This document shows positions 1 to 7,943 of a DNA stretch of 64,000 nt, piece after piece. A model generated the notes under the pieces. The model saw nothing but the letters and a program-made list of their open reading frames with translations, was not told where the DNA came from and searched no databases. Position 1 is the stretch's first letter, and the number at the start of each line of letters is the position of its first letter. The DNA is taken from positions 3,410,001 through 3,474,000 of the forward strand of contig NZ_CP072467.1 in the NCBI RefSeq assembly GCF_018437505.1. The letters are read 5' to 3'. The position numbers were made by a program, and so were the translations under genes. Origin of the DNA: Spiractinospora alimapuensis. GTDB taxonomy: Bacteria > Actinomycetota > Actinomycetes > Streptosporangiales > Streptosporangiaceae.

Positions 1-514
1 TCAGGACGTCCCGGGGGACGGCCCTCGGGCTCCCCGTCGCCTCATGGGACCCTGCCAACGCCCAAATGGAACGTGGCTCCCCGCCAACGACGAACCGCCC
101 TCCCCGACTGTCCTAGCCGGACGAGTATTCCGCCCAGGAGGACCTCTCGCACGGTGCGACCCGTCCGCGCCACCCCTCTCCGACGCCTGGGTCCACCGAC
201 TCGGCTCACTGTCGACTGCCCTCGCCGCGCTCAGCCCCGGAGCGGGGATGCCTTGAACAGCGGGCCACACGTGCGGGGCGGGCTCCGCACACCGCTACCG
301 AGGTCTCGCGGCCCCGGACTGGCCACGCCCAGTGGTTCTTCCCCACGCTCGGCGTCCCAGGAGGCGTCGCCCGAAGCGCGTGCTCTCGATCGCACCACCG
401 CGTAGAGCGCCGGCACGCTACCCTCCGGCCGAATCTCGCACACCGCGCCCGTCACCCCGACGGACGCCGCGCCACGGCGGCCCCGCGTCGAACGGGCGTC
501 CGGTCCCCGACACG
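1..514. other. Stretch without a supportable gene
   Basis: I see no convincing coding region here. Open frames exist on both strands, as expected at this GC content, but their translations are Arg/Pro/Ser-rich, match no family I know and have no good ribosome binding site. Part may be the end of a gene that starts outside the window. Confidence 0.5.
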
Positions 515-546
515 GTGGGGTGGAGCGTCGCGACGCTCCACCCCAC
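515..546. terminator. Perfect 32-bp palindrome, likely terminator
   Basis: The two 16-nt halves (left half ends GGAGCGTCG, right half starts CGACGCTCC) are exact reverse complements. The palindrome lies 20 bp beyond the stop codon of the aldo/keto reductase gene on the minus strand. It can fold into a GC-rich stem with almost no loop. There is no U-run, which is usual for actinobacterial terminators. Confidence 0.6.
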
Positions 547-566
547 ACGCGCGTTACGGACGCCGG

Positions 567-1388
567 CTACTTGTTGAACGTCTCCGGGTCCGGCCCAACG
601 CGTTCGTCGCGGTTGAGGCCGTTGATGGTCGCCATGTCCTCGTCGTCGAGCTCGAAGCCGAAGACGTTGAGGTTCTCCCGGATGCGTTCCGGGGTCACGG
701 ACTTGGGGATGACGATGTTGCCGAGCTGGATGTGCCACCGCAGCACGACCTGTGCGGGCGAGCGGCCGTGCTTACGGGCCAGGGTCGCGAGCGTCGGGTC
801 GTCCAGCAGGCCCTTCCCCTGGCCCAGGGGGCTCCACGCCTCGGTGGCCACACCGTGGTTGGCGTCGGCCGCCCGCATCCGCTCCTGGGTGAGATAGGGG
901 TGCAGCTCGATCTGGTTGACGGCCGGGACGATCTCCGTCTCCTTGACGACGCGGTCCAGCGTCTCCTCGGTGAAGTTGGAGACGCCGATCGCCTTGGCGC
1001 GGCCCTCGGAGTAGATCCGCTCCAGCGCCTGCCAGGTGTCGACGTAGAGGTTCCGGGCCGGGCTCGGCCAGTGGATCAGGTACAGATCGACGTAGTCCAT
1101 GCCGAGTTTGCGCAGACTGGCGTCGAACGCGTCCAGCGTGTTCTCGTACCCCTGGTCGGTGTTCCACAGCTTGGTGGTGACGAACAGTTCCTCGCGGTCG
1201 ATGCCCGACGCCCGGACCGCACGCCCGACACCCTCCTCGTTCTGGTAGAGCGCCGCGGTGTCGATGCTGCGGTACCCGGCCTGGAGCGCGACGTCGACCG
1301 ACCGCTCGGCCTCGTCATCGGGGACCTGGAAGACCCCGAACCCGAGCTGGGGCATCCGAAGCCCGTTGTTCAGCGTGATGTACTGCAT
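567..1388 (-). CDS. Aldo/keto reductase
   Basis: A 273-residue NAD(P)H-dependent carbonyl reductase of the aldo/keto reductase superfamily, DkgA-like, cytosolic. The catalytic tetrad is visible: Asp and Tyr in SIDTAALY, Lys in TTKLWN and His in LYLIHWPSP. The cofactor-binding tail is also recognisable (VIPKSVTPERIRENL near the C-terminus). The frame is open for 14 more codons upstream, but the ATG at 1388 is preceded by AGGAAAGG at a good distance and opens the usual family N-terminus (MQYITLNNGLRMPQLGFG). Length is normal. The physiological substrate cannot be read from sequence. It lies about 100 bp downstream of the NAD(P)-binding reductase gene on the same strand, so the two may be co-transcribed. 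A strong palindrome follows the stop. Confidence 0.93.
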   Translation of the reverse strand: MQYITLNNGLRMPQLGFGVFQVPDDEAERSVDVALQAGYRSIDTAALYQNEEGVGRAVRASGIDREELFVTTKLWNTDQGYENTLDAFDASLRKLGMDYVDLYLIHWPSPARNLYVDTWQALERIYSEGRAKAIGVSNFTEETLDRVVKETEIVPAVNQIELHPYLTQERMRAADANHGVATEAWSPLGQGKGLLDDPTLATLARKHGRSPAQVVLRWHIQLGNIVIPKSVTPERIRENLNVFGFELDDEDMATINGLNRDERVGPDPETFNK

Positions 1389-1491
1389 TGATCGCGTTAC
1401 CTTTCCTGCACGGTCGTGCGCTGCCGTCATGCCCTACCCGCGCCACACTCCGCCCCGAGCCGTCCTCGGGGGTGTCGTGTGGTGGGCTGTG

Positions 1492-2154
1492 TCAGCGGGT
1501 GGGCAGGTTCTCAACCGCCTCCGCGATGGGGACGTCCCCGCCGACGAGTTCCACGGTGAGGCCGACTCCCGCGCCACGGCCCAGCAGCTCGGCGATGGCC
1601 GCGGCGACGTCGTCCCGCGAGATCTGGCCCCGAGGCACCGGAGGAGGGGCGAGCGTGACGCGCCCGGTCCCCGGGTCGTCGGTGAGCAGTCCGGGGCGAA
1701 CGATGGTCCAACCGACGTCGCGGCGTCGGAGGTCCCCCTCGGCGAGTGTCTTCGCGGCGATGTACGCGGCCCATACGTCACCGCGTTCGGGCGCCGGCGG
1801 CTTTCCCGCACCCATCGCCGAGACCTGCAGCAGACGTGGCACCCCCGCGGCCTGGACCGCGTCGGCGAGGAGGATCGCGGCCCCCTTGTCCACGGACTCC
1901 TTGCGGGCGACGCCGCTGCCCGGGCCCGCACCCGCGGCGAACACCGCCGCGTCGGCGCCGGCTAGCAGCTTCTCCACGTCGGCGACCGTGGCCCGCTCCA
2001 GGTCGCACTCAACACCCTCGGCGCCGGCGGCGCGGAGGTCAGCGATGTGATCCGGATTGCGCACGAGGCCCACGGCCTCGTCGCCGCGGTCCACGAGCAG
2101 TCGCGCCAACCGCAGCGCGATCTTGCCGTGCCCACCGGCGATCACGACACGCAT
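1492..2154 (-). CDS. NAD(P)-binding atypical short-chain reductase
   Basis: A 220-residue single-domain Rossmann protein of the atypical SDR / NAD(P)H-binding family (NmrA or YwnB-like). The dinucleotide loop is GGHGKIALRLA at the extreme N-terminus. It is followed by alternating beta-alpha units with AVFAAGAGPGSG at the position of the second nucleotide-contacting loop. The classical YxxxK active site is not obvious, which fits the atypical subgroup. Members act as redox sensors, flavin reductases or sugar-nucleotide epimerases, so the reaction is unknown. The ATG at 2154 is chosen over an upstream in-frame start because GGAAAGG lies in front of it and the glycine loop normally begins within the first ten residues. 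It heads a probable pair with the aldo/keto reductase gene. Confidence 0.88.
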   Translation of the reverse strand: MRVVIAGGHGKIALRLARLLVDRGDEAVGLVRNPDHIADLRAAGAEGVECDLERATVADVEKLLAGADAAVFAAGAGPGSGVARKESVDKGAAILLADAVQAAGVPRLLQVSAMGAGKPPAPERGDVWAAYIAAKTLAEGDLRRRDVGWTIVRPGLLTDDPGTGRVTLAPPPVPRGQISRDDVAAAIAELLGRGAGVGLTVELVGGDVPIAEAVENLPTR

Positions 2155-2286
2155 CTCCACACCCTTTCCGAACGCGGATAGGAGTGTGCCCACCCGCTTC
2201 AGGTCTCAACCGGCCAACTTCGTCTGGTCCGAACCCAACCCTTGCAGGTCGGACGCCCTGCCCCAAATCCTCGGGGCGCGCATGGC

Positions 2287-2292
2287 TAGACT
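2287..2292 (+). promoter_or_regulatory. Candidate -10 element upstream of the kinase pair
   Basis: TAGACT fits the actinobacterial TANNNT pattern and lies about 43 bp before the GTG start of the first kinase gene. No convincing -35 hexamer is visible at 16-18 bp. Confidence 0.35.
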
Positions 2293-2334
2293 CCGTGCGA
2301 AACAATCTTCGCGAATCCATCCGGGAACCCACCT

Positions 2335-4104
2335 GTGACACCCCCGAACGAGTTTCCCCCGGGGCTTACGCCCCGTACCGACGTCGACCCCGAACACGTG
2401 GGTGACTACCGTGTCGTCGGCCGACTCGGCTCCGGCGGGATGGGGACCGTGTTCGCCGCGGTCGACCCGTCGGACACGCCGCTGGCGCTGAAGCTGGTGC
2501 ACGGTGAGTACGCCGTCGACGAGGAGTTCCGCGCGCGGTTCGCCCGCGAGGTCGATCTCCTGCGCCGCGTCGACGCGCGTTGTGTGCCCACCTTCTACGG
2601 GGCCGACACCGCCGCTCGGCGGCCGTGGCTGGCGACGGAGTACGTTCCCGGTAAGACGCTGCGCGGTCACGTCTCCGACCACGGCCCCTTCACCGGTGAC
2701 CTGCTGATGGGTCTGGCCGCGGGGATGGCGGAGGCCCTGGTCGCCATCCACGGGGCCGGCGTGGTGCACCGTGACCTCAAACCGGGCAACGTCATCGTCG
2801 CCCCGGACGGCCCCAAGGTGCTGGACTTCGGTATCGCCCGCGCGGTCGAGGAGTCGGCGATCACCCGCACCGGCGGCCTGTTCGGGACGCCCGGGTGGAT
2901 CGCTCCGGAGCAGTACCAGGGAGCCGACCCCGCCGCGCCCAGCGACATGTTCGCCTGGGGCGGACTGGTGGCCTACGCGGCGACGGGACGCAACCCCTTC
3001 GGCACCGGGGCCACGGACGCGTTGGCGTATCGCACCATGGAGGAGGAGCCCGATCTCGAGGGGCTCCCCGAGCGGCTCCGCTCGTTGGTGACGGCGACGC
3101 TGGCCAAGGACCCGACCCACCGTCCGACCGCCGAACAGGCGCTGAGCGAGGTCACCCGGATCTGGACCGGCCAGGCCCCCAGCAGCGGCGAGGAGGCGAC
3201 CCGGGTGCTCCCGGGGATGCTGGACACGCGCTGGCTGGGCCTGCCGGACGTACCGACGGACACCACCTCGTGGTCGGAGCACGCTCCGGCGAAGCGTTCG
3301 CTGCTGCGCTCCCCCAAGGTGCTCATCCCGGTGGCGGCGGTCCTCGCGCTCGTTCTGGTCGCCACGGCGGGGGCCGTGCTGTGGCGAATGTCCGGCAGTG
3401 ACGCCGATCCGCAGGCCAACGGCGGGGATCCCGCGGACGAACAGTCCAACGGCGGCGGAGACGGCGATGGCGAGGACGACAGTGCCGCCGCGGGGACCGA
3501 GGCCGCGGAGGATCTGGGCCACGGTGGCCCCGACCTGGGTGCGGACGCCGCGGACGAGAGCAACCGGCCGATCGACTTCTCCACCGTGTCCACGGGGTTC
3601 GTGTACGAGGGTGAGGACGCCGAGACGATCCTGCTCGAGGTCGCCGAGGAACTCGACGGCGGCCAGGGATTCGGGCGCAGTGAACCCGTGCTGCGGCTCG
3701 GCTTCGACGACGCCGAGACCTCGGGCGACGGTGTCCGCATCACCGGCACCGCGGACTACTTGCTGGACGATGGGAGCTACGTCCTGCACGCGCAGGACTT
3801 CCGATACCTTGAGCCCTACGCGGGGAACGAGTGGTCGCCCGACGAACCCGAGGGGTCCGTCTATCCCGAGGAGGACGAGGTCCTGTTGACCTTGGACGCC
3901 GATAACCCGACCGGAGAGTTCGCCCTCACGATTCCAGGCGTGGACGAACGAGGGGGCCTCCAGTACGTCACGCCCGAGCTTTGGGGATACCAACCCGTGC
4001 CACCCGACGACCCCATCCCAGGCGTCATCTGCTTCGATACAGCGACTCCGGAACCGTTCATTCCACCGGGTGACAACATCGGGTGCGAGGTGGTGGTGTC
4101 GTGA
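2335..4104 (+). CDS. Transmembrane serine/threonine protein kinase, first of a tandem pair
   Basis: A 589-residue Hanks-type (PknB-like) kinase. The kinase domain covers about residues 24-285: glycine loop GRLGSGGMGTVF, catalytic loop HRDLKPGN near residue 145, DFG near 163 and a PEQYQG segment in the activation region. A proline/acid-rich juxtamembrane stretch follows. One transmembrane helix lies at about 330-352 (VLIPVAAVLALVLVATAGAVLW). The extracellular part starts with an Asp/Glu/Gly-rich linker and ends in a domain of about 200 residues that I do not recognise. No PASTA repeats are present. It starts at GTG 2335 with only a weak ribosome binding site. Its stop overlaps the start of a second, similar kinase, so the two are translationally coupled. 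The signal sensed and the substrates are unknown. Confidence 0.94.
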   Translation: MTPPNEFPPGLTPRTDVDPEHVGDYRVVGRLGSGGMGTVFAAVDPSDTPLALKLVHGEYAVDEEFRARFAREVDLLRRVDARCVPTFYGADTAARRPWLATEYVPGKTLRGHVSDHGPFTGDLLMGLAAGMAEALVAIHGAGVVHRDLKPGNVIVAPDGPKVLDFGIARAVEESAITRTGGLFGTPGWIAPEQYQGADPAAPSDMFAWGGLVAYAATGRNPFGTGATDALAYRTMEEEPDLEGLPERLRSLVTATLAKDPTHRPTAEQALSEVTRIWTGQAPSSGEEATRVLPGMLDTRWLGLPDVPTDTTSWSEHAPAKRSLLRSPKVLIPVAAVLALVLVATAGAVLWRMSGSDADPQANGGDPADEQSNGGGDGDGEDDSAAAGTEAAEDLGHGGPDLGADAADESNRPIDFSTVSTGFVYEGEDAETILLEVAEELDGGQGFGRSEPVLRLGFDDAETSGDGVRITGTADYLLDDGSYVLHAQDFRYLEPYAGNEWSPDEPEGSVYPEEDEVLLTLDADNPTGEFALTIPGVDERGGLQYVTPELWGYQPVPPDDPIPGVICFDTATPEPFIPPGDNIGCEVVVS

Positions 4105-5828
4105 CCGCCCCAACCCCTCCCCCTGCTGACCAGCCCCCCACCCCTCCGCCCCCCACCTCCGGCGCCGCGCTGACTCCCCTGCTGCCCGAGGACCCGAAGG
4201 AGATCGGCGGCTACCGTCTGGTCGGCCGGATCGGCGCCGGCGGGATGGGCGTCGTCTACGCGGCGGCGGGATCCGACGGCTACATCGCGATCAAGGTGAT
4301 CCACAGCGACCACGCGGCCGACCCGGAGTTCCGGGTGCGTTTCGCGCGCGAGGTCGACCTCGCGCAGCGGGTGGTCAGCCCCCGAGTCCCCGCGTTCTAC
4401 GGTGCCGACACCCAGGCGGCGGCGCCGTGGCTCGCCACCGAGTACGTTCCCGGCCGCACCCTGCGCGAGCACCTGACGGCGCATGGCCCGCTGCGGGACG
4501 GCATGCTGCTCGGCTTCGCCGCCGGCGTCGCCGAGGCCCTGCGTGTGGTGCACGCGGCCGGAATCGTGCACCGGGACCTCAAACCCGGCAATGTCATCCT
4601 CGCCTCGGACGGCCCCCGCGTGCTGGACTTCGGCATCGCGCGCGCCGTCGAGGAAACCGCGCTCACCCGGACCGGTGGTCTGGTCGGCACGCCGGGCTGG
4701 ATCGCACCGGAGCAGTACCAGGGCGCCGAGATCACGTCCGCGGCCGACCTCTTCGCCTGGGCGTCCCTCGTCGCCTTCGCGGCGACCGGCGCCAACCCCT
4801 TCGGCAGCGGCCCACCGAACGCGCTGGCCTACCGCGTCCTGCGGGGAGAACCCGACCTCACTGGGGTCCCCGAGGCCCTGCTGCCGCTCCTCACCAGCGC
4901 ACTGGATCGCGAACCGGCCACACGTCCCAGCGCGGAGCAGGCGGTCCGCGCGGTGCACTACGTGTGGAACGACTCCACCGCCGCGCCCGCCGCGGAGCCG
5001 CCGGCCGACGACGCCACAGCGGTCGTCCAGCTCCTGGGCAACGAGTGGACCGAGATCCAGACCACGGTTCCGCCGGCGCCGCCCCGTCAGGGCCGTCGTC
5101 GGCTCGCCGTCCTCATCGCCGCCGGTGTCGCCGCTGGCGTCCTGGTGCTGGGCGGAGGCGCCGGGGCCGCCGCGATGTTCATGTCCTCCGCGGAGGACCC
5201 GCAGGTCGCCGACGGCTCCGAGACCGATGGTGCGGGCACCGACGACGAGGGGGCCGAGGACGACACCGGAGACGAGGGCTCCGAGGGCGCGGACGACTCC
5301 GAGGACACGGCCGACGACGAAGGCGCTGAGGACGAGGCCGAGGACGAACCGGTCGAACTCCCGGCCTACGCGGTCGACTACGTCAGTACCGGCGGCGGCG
5401 GAGCCAACACGGGGGAGGTCACCGAGACCGGTGACACGGCCCGGGTGGAGCTGCGTTACTCCGAGGGCTTCGCCACCACGGTGATGGAGCTCTCCGATGT
5501 CACGTCGACCGGCGACGGTGTCCAGGTGACGGCGCGCCTCTTCCAGGACGGCGCCAACGCGATGTCCTATCCCGACCTGTCGTCGTCGTGGTTCTTCGTC
5601 CGCGACTCCGACGAGGGCTACATCCCGAACTCCGCGGACTCCTTCGTCTACCAGGCCGCGGGGCACGAGCACTCCGAGACGTTCACCCTCACGTTCTCGG
5701 GTGCGGAGGAGTCCGGTGTCCTCTCGATCGACGGTAGTGAGGGAAGAGAGGGTGTGGGACTACCGCCGTTCAGTGTCTGCTACGAGGCCGGCGCGGGGTT
5801 CTCCACCGACTACGAGAGCTGTGTCTAG
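4101..5828 (+). CDS. Transmembrane serine/threonine protein kinase, second of a tandem pair
   Basis: A 575-residue Hanks-type kinase with the same architecture as the gene before it. A proline-rich leader is followed by a kinase domain (about residues 32-290) with GRIGAGGMGVVY, HRDLKPGN near 156, DFG near 175 and PEQYQG. A transmembrane helix at about 335-358 follows, then a very acidic linker of Asp/Glu/Gly/Thr and a C-terminal extracellular domain of about 150 residues. GTG 4101 is chosen because it overlaps the previous stop as GTGA, a typical coupling junction. An earlier in-frame start at 4083 would only add six residues inside the upstream gene. The kinase domains are close, while the extracellular tails differ clearly, which suggests duplication followed by divergence of the sensor part. 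Confidence 0.94.
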   Translation: MTAPTPPPADQPPTPPPPTSGAALTPLLPEDPKEIGGYRLVGRIGAGGMGVVYAAAGSDGYIAIKVIHSDHAADPEFRVRFAREVDLAQRVVSPRVPAFYGADTQAAAPWLATEYVPGRTLREHLTAHGPLRDGMLLGFAAGVAEALRVVHAAGIVHRDLKPGNVILASDGPRVLDFGIARAVEETALTRTGGLVGTPGWIAPEQYQGAEITSAADLFAWASLVAFAATGANPFGSGPPNALAYRVLRGEPDLTGVPEALLPLLTSALDREPATRPSAEQAVRAVHYVWNDSTAAPAAEPPADDATAVVQLLGNEWTEIQTTVPPAPPRQGRRRLAVLIAAGVAAGVLVLGGGAGAAAMFMSSAEDPQVADGSETDGAGTDDEGAEDDTGDEGSEGADDSEDTADDEGAEDEAEDEPVELPAYAVDYVSTGGGGANTGEVTETGDTARVELRYSEGFATTVMELSDVTSTGDGVQVTARLFQDGANAMSYPDLSSSWFFVRDSDEGYIPNSADSFVYQAAGHEHSETFTLTFSGAEESGVLSIDGSEGREGVGLPPFSVCYEAGAGFSTDYESCV

Positions 5829-5831
5829 GCT

Positions 5832-7034
5832 TCACTGAGCGGACCGGCCCGCGGCGTGTTCCGCGGCGCCGGTGCCGCTCGTCGTTCCGGGGAGCCGCAC
5901 GACTCTGGGCCGCCCGGCGAGGATCCCGACGGCCAGTTGCAGTCCGCACATCGCGAGACCGAACACCAGGGGTAGGGTCCATCCCGCCGTCGCCTGGTAC
6001 AGGACGCCGATGACCAGGGGCCCGGCGGCCGCCATGATGTACCCGAATCCCTGGGCCATGGCGGACAGCGACACGACCGACGTCGAGTCCGGCGCGCGAA
6101 GCGTGATGATCAGCAAGGCGAGGGCGATCGACGCTCCCTGGCCGAACCCCATCACCAGGACCCACAGCCACGGCAGGGTCGTGGGTGCCAACAGGATGCC
6201 GGCGTAGCCCGCGCCGGTCAGGACCACCGCCGTGACCACGTGCGGCACCTGGCTGCGTGCCCGCGCGGCGAGGATCGGCATCGTCAGGGTGGACGCGACC
6301 TGCACCAGGTTGGACAGGCCCAGCAGGAAGCCGGCGTAGGCGGCGGAGTAGCCGGCGTCCTGGAAGATCGTCGGGAGCCAGGAGAGCGTGATGTAGAACG
6401 TGATGGACTGAACGCCCATGAAGGCCGTGACGATCCACGCCGTACCACTACGCAACAACGGCCGCACGTGGAGGACGGGGGTGTTCCCCCGCGAGGACCG
6501 CAGGGCGTGCGGAGCCCACAGGACGGTGGCCACGATGGCGACGACCACCGGAACGGCGATCGCGAACCGCCATCCGCCGCCGACGGCGTCCCGGATCGGC
6601 ACCGTGAAGGCCGACGCCGCGGAGGCTCCCAGAACGAGCCCGGTGGTGTAGAGCCCGGTCAGGATTCCGGTGTGGTTCGGGAAGCGCCGCTTCACGAAGC
6701 CCGGCATCACCACGTTCATGATCGCGATGGCCGAACCGCAGGCCGCCGCCCCCAGGTACAGCAGCACCGGGCCGCCCGCGCTGCGCACGAGCAGCCCGAC
6801 ACACAGCACCACCAACCCGGCGAGCAACGCCCGCTCCGTTCCGAACCGGCCGGCGAGCAGCGGCGCCACGGGTGAGACGACCCCGAGGCACACCACCATC
6901 ACCGTGGTGATCATGCCGCCAGCGGCCGCGCTGAGGCCGAGCTCGCTCATGATGTCGGTCAGCGCGGGGGACACCCCCGCGAGCGCCGGGCGAAGGTTCA
7001 GGGAGGCCAGGGCGAAGGCGATGACCAGGAGCAC
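5832..7034 (-). CDS. MFS transporter, CynX/NimT type
   Basis: About 400 residues with 12 predicted transmembrane segments. The opening LNLRPALAGVSPALTDI is the signature of the CynX/NimT branch of the major facilitator superfamily (cyanate or nitroimidazole-type transporters). The loop between helices 2 and 3 contains LLAGRFGTERAL, the usual MFS motif A region. The substrate is unknown. GTG 7034 is the first standard start but has no ribosome binding site. An ATT codon ten codons upstream has GAGG before it, so the true N-terminus may be slightly longer and use a rare start. The gene converges on the kinase pair with a 3-bp gap between stop codons. A TAGATT element near 7130 on the minus strand could be its -10. 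Confidence 0.9.
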   Translation of the reverse strand: MLLVIAFALASLNLRPALAGVSPALTDIMSELGLSAAAGGMITTVMVVCLGVVSPVAPLLAGRFGTERALLAGLVVLCVGLLVRSAGGPVLLYLGAAACGSAIAIMNVVMPGFVKRRFPNHTGILTGLYTTGLVLGASAASAFTVPIRDAVGGGWRFAIAVPVVVAIVATVLWAPHALRSSRGNTPVLHVRPLLRSGTAWIVTAFMGVQSITFYITLSWLPTIFQDAGYSAAYAGFLLGLSNLVQVASTLTMPILAARARSQVPHVVTAVVLTGAGYAGILLAPTTLPWLWVLVMGFGQGASIALALLIITLRAPDSTSVVSLSAMAQGFGYIMAAAGPLVIGVLYQATAGWTLPLVFGLAMCGLQLAVGILAGRPRVVRLPGTTSGTGAAEHAAGRSAQ

Positions 7035-7143
7035 GGTGCGAACACTGGATTGCGAAATGATCGGACCTCACATGCCGGACCGGGCGGAGCTCACACGGCG
7101 GAAAATTCATCGGATGACCCGCTGTAATCTAGCAAGCTGCCCC

Positions 7144-7943
7144 GTGACCCCCAGCCCCGCCCCACGACAAACGTCACGTCGCGCGACGTCCCGTTGGTCG
7201 GCGCACCGACGAGTCCGAACCGCGCTTCCCGACCACCGCCAGGCGCGATGCGCGACCCCTCTGGCCGGCGCCGCCCACGCTGGCATCGACCGCGACAACC
7301 GTGCGACGGACGTGCCCATTGGCTGAGCCCCGCGTCGTCCTGGCTCCGGGAGCGTGGGGACTGAGTGGCGTCCTGCCCGCCCCAGGACCAGCGTCACGAA
7401 CGAACGGGGACCCTGGTTCCCCACCACCCCCGCCAAGGCCGCTCACCGTCGCGACGCCAGGACCAGGACGGAAAGCCACGGGACGCTCCGCACGCGCACA
7501 TCGCCCGTCGCCCGTCGCGGCTTCATCCGCCCACGCCACGGGCGTGCGGGTGACACCCGACTTCGGGCCGCTGACCCGTCTCGCGGCGCGCGTGCGGTCG
7601 GCGGAGCGAACCAGTCGCGCGTGAACGCGATCCCGGGACCAAGGTCGACATGCGGTGACCCGTCCGCCGCGAGACGGTGTGCCGCGGTGGACGCGCGCGA
7701 GGAACGAGGCCACGCACGAAGCGCCCATTGCCCTCCGCGACCGCGTTCACGCGCCATCCCGTCGCGTCGCGAGGGACCGCCCCGTACCGGATCGCCCGCT
7801 TTCGGAGTTGGATTCCGATCGTCCGACCTACACTGTGCTTTCCGTGGCCGGTGCCGTTGTTCCGCCTCGGCCGCTGCCCCCCATGCCCCACACCGCCGCC
7901 CGCCGCGTGGCGACGGTGGCGAACCGACTCCTGGAAGGCCGCG
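7144..7943. other. About 800 bp without a supportable gene
   Basis: The stretch separates the MFS start from the nuclease-helicase gene. Several overlapping frames are open on both strands, but their translations are compositionally biased and none has a credible start signal. A TACACT element at 7829-7834 with TTGGAT 15 bp upstream could be a poor promoter for the nuclease-helicase gene. I see no repeat or RNA gene in it. Confidence 0.45.

Noticed and set aside
2206-5672. Two very long open frames antisense to the kinase genes
   Set aside because: They mirror the high GC at third codon positions of the real genes. Their translations have no domain, and the kinases on the other strand have all catalytic motifs.
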